This document shows, in pieces, positions 6,133-12,048 of a DNA stretch of 12,048 bases. Both the position numbers and the translations under genes were made by a program. This DNA comes from an uncultured Porphyromonas sp. (lineage in GTDB: Bacteria; Bacteroidota; Bacteroidia; Bacteroidales; Porphyromonadaceae). Within the stretch, counting starts at the first letter, position 1. Each line of letters begins with the position of its first letter. Location: contig CAMCJO010000029.1 in assembly GCA_945875135.1 (NCBI GenBank), forward strand, positions 1 to 12,048, read 5' to 3'. The notes beneath the pieces are model-generated. The model saw only the letters and a list, made by a program, of their open reading frames with translations, was not told where the DNA came from and searched no databases.

Positions 6133-7371
6133 ATGAGCGAATTCATACATAACACACCGGATGAGCGCAAGGAGATGCTCAAGGAGATACTCCTGCGCTT
6201 ACATCAAGGAGAGCAACCCGAAGCTCTCAAGCAGCAACTCTCCACACTCCTCCACACTATCCCCTACCAAGAGGTCGTCGCCGTGGAGCAGGAGCTAATA
6301 GATCAGGGACTACTATCGACAGATGAGATACAGCTCTTTTGCGACCACCACTCAGAGATCCTAGAGGGAGCTATAGATGTGAGTGGAGCTAAAGAGGTGC
6401 CTGCGGGGCATCCCATGGACACCTTTAGAGCAGAGAATGTAGCCCTAGGAGAAGTAGTCTCCGAGTACTATGCTTTGGCAAAGGAGGTCAAAGAACAGCA
6501 CTGCGAGCGTCCGCTCTCGGAGCTCTTGCTAAGTCTGAGATCTATCTTCAACCGACTGATGGATGTAGACAAGCACTATCTGCGCAAGGAGTACCTCCTC
6601 TTCCCGTACTTAGAGCAGCATGAAGTGACTGGACCTCCGGTCGTCATGTGGGGCAAGCACGATGAGATTAGGAAGCTACTCAAGAGTGCCATAGCAGTAC
6701 TCTCTGGGGAGACTTCAGATATGGCATCTCTGAGAGCTCACATCGTGGAGACCTTTGACCCTGCAGTGGAGATGCTGGACAGTATGATCACCAAAGAGGA
6801 GATGATCCTCTTCCCCATGACACTGGACCTACTGTCGGAGGCTGAGTGGTATCACATCTATCAGGAGACCCCTGAGTTTGGATACTGCCTATATGACCCA
6901 CAGACTGTATGGCAACCAGACGTGGAGGCGGACGACCTGCACTTTCAGTACGAGAGCCATGATGCTATACGGCTGTCCACGGGTGCCTTTAGTGTAGCGG
7001 AGCTAGAGGCTCTACTCATCCACCTCCCGATAGACATCACCTTTGTGGACAAGGACGATAAGGTGCGCTTTTACTCTCACAGTCCCAAGCGAGTCTTCGC
7101 TCGCAATAGATCCATCATCGGTAGAGATGTGCGTATGTGTCATCCGCCCGAAAGTGTCCATGTCGTAGAGACTATCCTTGCGGACTTCAAGAGTGGTCGC
7201 CAGAGCTGTGCTAAGTTTTGGATTGGCAACTTCCGTGGGCGATTTATCTATATAGAGTACACGGCTGTGCGTGATCCCGAGGGTAACTATCTAGGGGTCG
7301 TCGAGTGCTCTCAGGATATTACTGAGCTACGGCAACTGGAGGGCTCTAGGACTCTTCTGAATTATGACTGA
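6133..7371 (+). CDS. DUF438-hemerythrin-PAS protein, probable redox/gas-responsive di-iron protein
   Basis: The 412-residue protein has three parts in the usual order for DUF438 proteins. A helical DUF438 domain spans about 5-78. A hemerythrin-like (HHE) domain at about 88-235 carries His93 (GHPMD), His148, Glu153 (HYLRKEYLLFPYLE), His176 (GKHDEI) and Glu222/Glu223 (KEEMILFPM), a set suited to a non-haem di-iron site. A PAS-like domain at about 285-402 contains LPIDITFVDKDDKVRFYS and the family motif MCHPPESVHVV, ending in GVVECSQDITE. No signal peptide or membrane segment is present, so it acts in the cytoplasm. Related hemerythrin proteins sense O2 or NO, or repair iron-sulfur centres, so a redox or nitrosative-stress role is inferred. 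The ATG of the DUF1858 gene lies inside its last codons (8-nt overlap). There is no output domain such as a kinase. Confidence 0.88.
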   Translation: MSEFIHNTPDERKEMLKEILLRLHQGEQPEALKQQLSTLLHTIPYQEVVAVEQELIDQGLLSTDEIQLFCDHHSEILEGAIDVSGAKEVPAGHPMDTFRAENVALGEVVSEYYALAKEVKEQHCERPLSELLLSLRSIFNRLMDVDKHYLRKEYLLFPYLEQHEVTGPPVVMWGKHDEIRKLLKSAIAVLSGETSDMASLRAHIVETFDPAVEMLDSMITKEEMILFPMTLDLLSEAEWYHIYQETPEFGYCLYDPQTVWQPDVEADDLHFQYESHDAIRLSTGAFSVAELEALLIHLPIDITFVDKDDKVRFYSHSPKRVFARNRSIIGRDVRMCHPPESVHVVETILADFKSGRQSCAKFWIGNFRGRFIYIEYTAVRDPEGNYLGVVECSQDITELRQLEGSRTLLNYD

Positions 7372-7621
7372 TACGACACCTCTACTCATCACCCCTGAGA
7401 CCAAAGTCGGGACGATGCTAGACCGCTACCCAGAGCTCATCGATACGCTTGTATCGCTTTCGGATCGGTATAGAAATCTGACTAATCCGATACTGCGCAA
7501 GAGTGTGGCACCTCGTACTCCGCTCAAGCTCGCAGCTCAGATGGGCGGTGTGGACTTAGCCCTATTGGTTAACACGCTACGCCAAGCCGTCGGACAGCCA
7601 CCGCTTGACTTGCCAAAGTAG
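7364..7621 (+). CDS. DUF1858 domain protein
   Basis: The 85-residue product is one DUF1858-type helical domain over about 8-78: ITPETKVGTMLDRYPEL, then a middle section with RYRNLTNPILRKSVA, then TPLKLAAQMGGVDLALLV. This small cytoplasmic domain appears alone or fused to hemerythrin-like and redox proteins; its biochemical role is not settled. The start overlaps the upstream stop by 8 nt (ATG at 7364, upstream TGA at 7369-7371), which suggests coupled translation and similar output of the two proteins. It has no cysteines, so it cannot itself hold a Cys-ligated metal centre. It probably works with the DUF438-hemerythrin protein; this rests on overlap and known domain pairing. A bidirectional terminator follows. 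Confidence 0.85.
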   Translation: MTDTTPLLITPETKVGTMLDRYPELIDTLVSLSDRYRNLTNPILRKSVAPRTPLKLAAQMGGVDLALLVNTLRQAVGQPPLDLPK

Positions 7622-7656
7622 GGCTTATACGTTCGTCTACTTGGGACGAAATCTAG

Positions 7657-7706
7657 AAAAAGGAGACTCAATCGCAACTCGAAGCGGTTGAGTCTCCTCA
7701 TGTTTT
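7657..7706. terminator. Bidirectional intrinsic terminator between convergent operons
   Basis: A 15-bp stem (7661-7675 with 7684-7698, one G-U pair) closes an 8-nt loop. On the minus strand it is followed by five T (complement of the A run at 7657-7661), ending the nucleotidase operon. On the plus strand a weaker T-rich stretch (TGTTTT at 7701-7706) follows, ending the DUF1858 transcript. It lies between the two facing stop codons at 7621 and 7741. Confidence 0.85.
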
Positions 7707-7740
7707 GCCAGTAAAGGCATGGGGGCTGATGAGTATTTCC

Positions 7741-9222
7741 TCAGCGAGTTACGCGGATGTTGTAGCGACTCTTGTAGTCCACCTGGGGCATCTCGGGAAG
7801 TGACTTGAGGTACTGGACGATCACCTCGGCAGTCGTGATGCCTTGGTTCTTGTCAGGAGCCGAAGTATGATAGGTGTAGGCCGCCTGCACGTAAGAGCTC
7901 GTGGCTAACGTGTAGAGCTTGTCGGGATCAACTGGCTGGTCGCTACCAGCGGGATAGACGGTGCAGTCGAGCAGCACACCCGTGTCGTCAAGCTGGTAGT
8001 CCACCCGTAGCCCAGAGGTGTGAGCTGGCGTATTGCTATCGGTCGTCCAGGCGCGGAGGAAGAAATCCTTGAGCTGTCGTCCCGTCATCGTGAGCACGGT
8101 CAGCTCATTGCCAAAGGGATCTAGACGAAGGATGTCTTTGAGTGTAATATTGCCCTGTGGCAATTCACCGATACGTACGCCGCCTGGGTTTTGCATCGCA
8201 AAGTCCGCATGGCTATACCAGCGCTGCGCATCAGCAAAGATAGCGCCCAGCGTGTACTTGTCCTGTATAGGCTTCGGATTGGTCGTCACCACTTCGGCAA
8301 AGAGCGGGTTAGCATTGTAGCCCTCCACCATGCGTTGCATCTTCTCATTGACCCCACCAGCGTGCGGGTCGGCTGGGAGGAGCATCTCTTGGTGCGAGAG
8401 CACCTGCCCACCTCTATGTCGTATCAATGCGAGGGAGATGTAGTGCGCCTTGTAGCCAGACTGCACGATGGGTACGGACGAGTGCAGATCGTTCGGGTGA
8501 TCGATCAGCGTGTGCGAGTGTCCGCCCACGATGAGATCTAGGTAGGGAGCCACCCGCGCCAATATCGTATCCTCCTGCACGCCAATGTGCGTCACAGCTA
8601 TCTGCAGATCCGAGCAACCCGCTAAGTAGCGGTAGTTCTTAATCTCCTCGAGTGGCTGGGTGAAAGCTACGCCCCGTACATTCTTCGGGTGCGAATCGGG
8701 AATGCCCAACTCGCCCAGCTGAAGTAGCCCCACGACAGAGACCCGCGTACCGTCAGGCATCGTGAAGATCTTGTAGGGCTTCAGGGCAATGCCATAGGAG
8801 GGCGAGGGAAAGACATTGGCCGAGAGGAAGGGGAACTTCGCACGATGCGAAATGTCGCCCAGCCCGTGCTGCCCCAGGTCAAACTCATGATTTCCCAAAG
8901 CCGAAGCGTCAAAATGCATCTCATTCATCAGCTCAATGATCGGTAGCCCCTTCGGCTGGAAGTTGTCATTGATCGGGTTGCCCGTCTGTAGGTCTCCCGC
9001 AGCTAGCAAGAGCAGGTTGGGATAGATCGCCCGCATACTATCGACCATAAAGGCGATGCGGGGCAACTGATCGATGTTGGCATGGATATCATTGAGTCCT
9101 ACGACAGCAAGCGTCGACACGCCACTCGGCTGTGCCTGCTGCTTGACACGGCAAGCCGACAGGCTCCCCACGAGGAGCAGAAGTAGCGCACCGTAAAGTG
9201 TATAGTTAAAGGTCTTTCTCAT
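7741..9222 (-). CDS. Lipoprotein 5'-nucleotidase / metallophosphatase (UshA family)
   Basis: The 493-residue product opens with a lipoprotein signal: basic start, hydrophobic 9-21, lipobox LSAC with Cys24. The metallophosphatase domain (about 38-285) keeps all expected metal and catalytic residues: Asp45/His47 (NDIH), Asp77 (GDLQ), Asn111/His112 (GNHEFD), His212 (THIG) and His235/His237 (GGHSH). The C-terminal 5'-nucleotidase domain (about 310-485) carries NPGGVR (345-350), LDPFGNELTVLTMTG and YTLATSSY, where substrate stacking and binding residues lie. The family removes phosphate from nucleotides or related molecules such as UDP-sugars and 2',3'-cyclic nucleotides outside the cytoplasm; the exact substrate cannot be told here. 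The lipid anchor implies attachment at the cell envelope. The gene starts 17 nt after xseA, with no separate promoter visible, so it should be read with ruvB and xseA. Confidence 0.92.
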   Translation of the reverse strand: MRKTFNYTLYGALLLLLVGSLSACRVKQQAQPSGVSTLAVVGLNDIHANIDQLPRIAFMVDSMRAIYPNLLLLAAGDLQTGNPINDNFQPKGLPIIELMNEMHFDASALGNHEFDLGQHGLGDISHRAKFPFLSANVFPSPSYGIALKPYKIFTMPDGTRVSVVGLLQLGELGIPDSHPKNVRGVAFTQPLEEIKNYRYLAGCSDLQIAVTHIGVQEDTILARVAPYLDLIVGGHSHTLIDHPNDLHSSVPIVQSGYKAHYISLALIRHRGGQVLSHQEMLLPADPHAGGVNEKMQRMVEGYNANPLFAEVVTTNPKPIQDKYTLGAIFADAQRWYSHADFAMQNPGGVRIGELPQGNITLKDILRLDPFGNELTVLTMTGRQLKDFFLRAWTTDSNTPAHTSGLRVDYQLDDTGVLLDCTVYPAGSDQPVDPDKLYTLATSSYVQAAYTYHTSAPDKNQGITTAEVIVQYLKSLPEMPQVDYKSRYNIRVTR

Positions 9223-9239
9223 GATCTAGGAATGCTTTG

Positions 9240-10739
9240 TTATAGTTCTTTTAATTGACTTAGCGTAGCCGAGAGCGTACCCTCAGCTAGGCGAAGCTCT
9301 ATGTCGTCGCCCTCACGAAGCTGCGAGGGGCTTTTGACCAGGTCGCCCTTGTGGTGCACGATAGCGTAGCCACGCTGCAGGACCGTCTGCGGGTCCATCG
9401 CTCGGATGATCTGCGCTAGATGCTCTATCTGCGTGCGCTGTGTGGTCGTAATCTTGCGCTGCTCCTGCAGGCTCTGCTGTCTAGCTTGCCACTCATTGAG
9501 CTGAGCCGTGAGGTAACTCGCATAGCGATGCCTAAAGAGATTCAAGAGCGTATCCCACTCGTGCCGATAGCTCTTCGGCAGATAACGCGCAGCGCCAGCC
9601 AAGCGCTCTCGTTGTGACTCCAGTAGCGTGTGCTGATTGTGCAGTAGCGTGCGAGGAGAGACGGAGAGCTGCTCGCGTAACAATAGCATCTGGCGCTCCT
9701 CACGGTGTAGCTGCTCTAGCGTCGTCTGGCGGAGCAGCTGAGCCAAGCGCTCCAACCCCGTCTGCGCCGTCTGTCTCGCCTCCAGCCAAGCGCGCTCTAG
9801 TCGCTGATGCGCCTCCTCAAGGAGCGTGTACTCTGCGCACCAAGCATCGATCACAGCGGTAGCCACTGCCGTAGGGGTTTTGAAGGCTCTGTGCGAAACT
9901 AAGTCCACGACGCTCTCGTCCCGATCGTGCCCAATGCCGCTCCACACAGGGAGCGAAAACTCCGCCACCGCACGAGCTACTTCGAAGTCATCGAAGGCGC
10001 CCAAATCAGCCGTAGCTCCCCCGCCTCGTATGATGACCACAAGGTTAAAGAACATCTCGTGCTGGCGCACCCTTTCGAGTGCTGCGACGATAGACTGTGG
10101 TGCACTCTTGCCCTGCATCGTGGCTCGAAAGAGTACTTTCTCTATAAAAGGAGCCACCGCACTCTCCTCCAGATGTCTCGTGAAGTCTTGGTAACCAGCA
10201 GCCGTCGGCGAGGAGATGATGGCGATGCGTCGCAAAGGTCTCGGCATCGGGTGCTGCTTGTTGCGCTCCATCAGCCCCATACGCTCTAGGAGCTGGAGCG
10301 TCTCACGTCGCTGTCGTGCCACCTCGCCCAGTGTGTAGCTCGGATCGATGTCCTGTATGTCTAATTGTAGCCCGTAGCGTGGATCATACTTGAGCTCCAC
10401 GAGCGCCAATATCTTGATTCCGTCTGTGAGTGGTTGCCCCGTCACCTGCTGGAAGTGCTGCGCGATCTGATTGTAGCGACTAGACCAGATCACAGCCGAG
10501 ATCTGAGCCGATAGCTCTCCCCCACCCGCCTCTGGGTGCAGCGGATCCGACACTTTATCTATTAGGTTAAAGTAGCAATGCCCCCGCTGGCTGCGTCCAC
10601 GGTAGCCACTCACCTCGCCCGTCACGTAGTAGAGCCGATTGTAATAGCGATCAATGCAGCGCTGCAACGAGCTCAGTAGCTCGGTCAGCGTGTACCGCTT
10701 GGCTACGAGATTTGAGGCTTGCATCTCTAGTGAGGACAT
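9240..10739 (-). CDS. xseA: Exodeoxyribonuclease VII large subunit
   Basis: The 499-residue product fits XseA. An N-terminal OB-fold region (about 14-130) includes YYVTGEVSGYRGRSQRGHCY and KYDPRYGLQLDIQDIDPSYT. The catalytic domain (about 140-460) includes IAIISSPTAAGYQDF, VIIRGGGATADLGAFDDFEV (about 232-256) and SGIGHDRDESVVDLVSHRAF followed by KTPTAVA (about 268-296). A long coiled-coil region at about 300-440 and the end motif LQRGYAIV (about 455) complete it. Exonuclease VII degrades single-stranded DNA in both directions and needs many copies of a small subunit, XseB. No xseB frame lies beside it: downstream comes the nucleotidase after 17 nt, upstream ruvB after 24 nt. The protein is somewhat longer than E. 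coli XseA, with an extra loop near DPLHPEAGGGELS. The first ATG is used; Met6 is a possible alternative. Confidence 0.95.
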   Translation of the reverse strand: MSSLEMQASNLVAKRYTLTELLSSLQRCIDRYYNRLYYVTGEVSGYRGRSQRGHCYFNLIDKVSDPLHPEAGGGELSAQISAVIWSSRYNQIAQHFQQVTGQPLTDGIKILALVELKYDPRYGLQLDIQDIDPSYTLGEVARQRRETLQLLERMGLMERNKQHPMPRPLRRIAIISSPTAAGYQDFTRHLEESAVAPFIEKVLFRATMQGKSAPQSIVAALERVRQHEMFFNLVVIIRGGGATADLGAFDDFEVARAVAEFSLPVWSGIGHDRDESVVDLVSHRAFKTPTAVATAVIDAWCAEYTLLEEAHQRLERAWLEARQTAQTGLERLAQLLRQTTLEQLHREERQMLLLREQLSVSPRTLLHNQHTLLESQRERLAGAARYLPKSYRHEWDTLLNLFRHRYASYLTAQLNEWQARQQSLQEQRKITTTQRTQIEHLAQIIRAMDPQTVLQRGYAIVHHKGDLVKSPSQLREGDDIELRLAEGTLSATLSQLKEL

Positions 10740-10763
10740 GGCGCAGGGGGAAAAGGCTTTTAG

Positions 10764-11810
10764 TTAGTCAAAGAGCGACACCTCTGGAGGCAAATCCTGT
10801 CGATAGGTACGCCCCAAGTGAGCATACGCCAAGCGTGTCGCCTGCCGTCCCGTACGGGTACGCTGTATGAAGCCCTCCTGAATGAGAAACGGCTCATAGA
10901 CCTCCTCGATCGTGCCTGGGTCTTCGCCCATCGCCGTGGCTATGGTGGTTAGCCCGACGGGTCCTCCGTCAAACTTGTCGATGATGGTCTTCAGCAGCTT
11001 GTGATCCGTATGATCCAGTCCATGCTTATCTATGTGCAGCGCTTCGAGTGCCACCGTTGTAATATCGCTATCGATCACCCCGTTGCCCTTGACCTGTGCA
11101 AAGTCTCGCACCCGCTTCAGGAGCGCATTGGCGATACGAGGCGTGCCACGACTACGCAGCGCAATGCCCCGTGCGGCCTCCTCCTCGCACGGCACCTCTA
11201 GTATGCGAGCCGAGCGCAGTACGATGTCCGTGAGCGTATCCACGTCGTAGTACTCCAGATGTAGGTTGATGCCAAAGCGGTCCCGCAGCGGAGCAGTCAA
11301 CAGGCCACTGCGCGTGGTCGCCCCCACTAGTGTAAAGGGGTTGAGGTCTATCTGTATGGAGCGCGCTCCTGGCCCTTTGTCGATCATAAGATCGATCCGA
11401 AAGTCCTCCATAGCTGAGTAGAGATACTCCTCCACGGTATGGCTCAAGCGATGGATCTCATCGATAAAAAGCACGTCACGAGGCTCTAGCGAAGTGAGCA
11501 ATCCCGCTAAGTCTCCCGCTTTCTCCAGAACAGGACCCGAGGTAATCTTCATGCCGACACCTAGCTCGTGCGAGATGATGTGCGAGAGAGTCGTCTTGCC
11601 AAGTCCAGGAGGACCGTAGAGGAGGACGTGGTCGAGTGCTTCGTCACGGCGACGAGCCGCCTCGACGAAGACCTTCAGATTGTCCACGACATGCCCCTGA
11701 CCGCGGAAGCTGTCGAAGTAGGAGGGTCGCAACTGCTCCTCCTGCTGCAGGTCAGACAAACTCTGCGGGGGCGTACGCTCCTCGCGTATATCAAATGGAT
11801 CTCCGTTCAT
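10764..11810 (-). CDS. ruvB: Holliday junction branch migration ATPase RuvB
   Basis: The 348-residue product has the standard RuvB length and motifs. The N-terminal segment [12 protein letters not shown] (27-38) is followed by Walker A GPPGLGKT (66-73), Walker [10 protein letters not shown] (114-122), and the sensor/arginine-finger region [17 protein letters not shown]. The C-terminal winged-helix DNA-binding domain includes [14 protein letters not shown] and [16 protein letters not shown]. RuvB hexamers, loaded by RuvA, use ATP to drive branch migration of Holliday junctions during recombinational repair; RuvC then cuts. Neither ruvA nor ruvC is in this window. The gene heads a minus-strand set with xseA and the nucleotidase. 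A -7 element sits only 8 nt before the ATG, so its message may have almost no leader. Confidence 0.97.
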   Translation of the reverse strand: MNGDPFDIREERTPPQSLSDLQQEEQLRPSYFDSFRGQGHVVDNLKVFVEAARRRDEALDHVLLYGPPGLGKTTLSHIISHELGVGMKITSGPVLEKAGDLAGLLTSLEPRDVLFIDEIHRLSHTVEEYLYSAMEDFRIDLMIDKGPGARSIQIDLNPFTLVGATTRSGLLTAPLRDRFGINLHLEYYDVDTLTDIVLRSARILEVPCEEEAARGIALRSRGTPRIANALLKRVRDFAQVKGNGVIDSDITTVALEALHIDKHGLDHTDHKLLKTIIDKFDGGPVGLTTIATAMGEDPGTIEEVYEPFLIQEGFIQRTRTGRQATRLAYAHLGRTYRQDLPPEVSLFD

Positions 11811-11817
11811 ACGTCAG

Positions 11818-11825
11818 CAAAGTTA
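11818..11825 (-). promoter_or_regulatory. Candidate -7 element for the ruvB operon
   Basis: The minus strand reads TAACTTTG (TAnnTTTG) in the context TTCGCTAACTTTGCTGACG, directly before the ATG. With the usual spacing, transcription would begin within a few bases of the start codon, giving a leaderless or nearly leaderless message. No -33 match is seen, so the site could be fortuitous. Confidence 0.4.
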
Positions 11826-11914
11826 GCGAAAAAGCTCATAGCCCCACCCCCTCCGCCCTGCCGTAAGAAGAAAAGTCTAACAACGAAGCGGCTCTGTCCA
11901 GCACTACTTCTGAG

Positions 11915-11960
11915 TAGCCACGTGGAGAATGTGAAGTCCCCACGTGGCTATTTTTCTTTT
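11915..11960 (+). terminator. Terminator-like hairpin within the right repeat array
   Basis: TAGCCACGTGG (11915-11925) and its exact complement (11940-11950) form an 11-bp stem with a 14-nt loop, followed on the plus strand by TTTTTCTTTT. It has the look of a strong plus-strand terminator, but no plus-strand gene precedes it in the window. The stem arms are two adjacent units of the periodic array, so the shape may be a by-product of the repeats. Confidence 0.4.
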
Positions 11961-12023
11961 CCACGTGGGCGAGAGAAGACTCCTCCGAAGTTTCATTTCA
12001 TTCCTCCGAAGTTTTACTTCTTT
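11918..12023. repeat. Five-unit 21-22-bp phased repeat array (right copy)
   Basis: Units begin at 11918, 11940, 11961, 11982 and 12003, spaced 22, 21, 21 and 21 bp. The first three start with the perfect palindrome CCACGTGG; the last two start with CCTCCGAAG. The fourth unit (11982-12002) matches the reverse complement of 5837-5857 at 20 of 21 positions, and the next 21 bp also align (15 of 21). The array lies about 110 bp upstream of ruvB and is non-coding. Confidence 0.8.
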
Positions 12024-12048
12024 CTATTGCTGTTCGACTGCTCGACTT

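Larger units (their letters stand above)
11811..12048. other. Gene-free region upstream of ruvB
   Basis: No coding region is supported here up to the window edge. The stretch holds the ruvB promoter-like site (11818-11825), featureless sequence to about 11914, a five-unit periodic array (11918-12023) that includes a terminator-like hairpin, and unassigned sequence to the end. Confidence 0.7.

Overview
The window looks like a chromosomal segment of a Bacteroidetes bacterium, most likely a Porphyromonas or close relative. Three things point there: a PorW/SprE-type lipoprotein of the type IX secretion system, several upstream sites matching the Bacteroidetes -7 promoter element TAnnTTTG, and almost no Shine-Dalgarno-like sequences. 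Most genes are around 50-57% GC where I counted. No rRNA, tRNA, CRISPR array or intact transposase gene was found.

Layout. (1) 98-5170, minus strand: pdaD (pyruvoyl arginine decarboxylase), rpiB (sugar-phosphate isomerase), a small membrane-anchored protein of unknown function, then the long porW gene, closed by a terminator at 14-49. The first three are tightly spaced and probably share a transcript. porW has its own -7 element. (2) 5258-6005: a low-GC patch bounded by an 11-bp inverted repeat. It holds a DUF488 (YeaO-like) gene, a six-unit 21-22-bp periodic array and a possible gene remnant. (3) 6133-7621, plus strand: a DUF438-hemerythrin-PAS protein overlapping a small DUF1858 gene, probably a redox or gas-responsive di-iron sensor/repair pair. 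(4) A hairpin at 7657-7706 ends this pair and the convergent minus-strand operon. (5) 7741-11810, minus strand: ruvB, xseA and a lipoprotein 5'-nucleotidase, i.e. two DNA recombination/repair genes followed by a nucleotide-scavenging enzyme. (6) 11811-12048: the region upstream of ruvB, with a second periodic array of the same family as the one in (2).

The ordinary genes are confidently assigned by family. The part that looks least described is the pair of phased repeat arrays. Both have 21-22-bp periods (two helical turns), each unit contains a short palindrome or near-palindrome whose sequence changes along the array, and one unit is 20/21 identical between the two loci. They could be minisatellite cores of a MITE-like element or phased protein-binding sites; the sequence alone does not decide.
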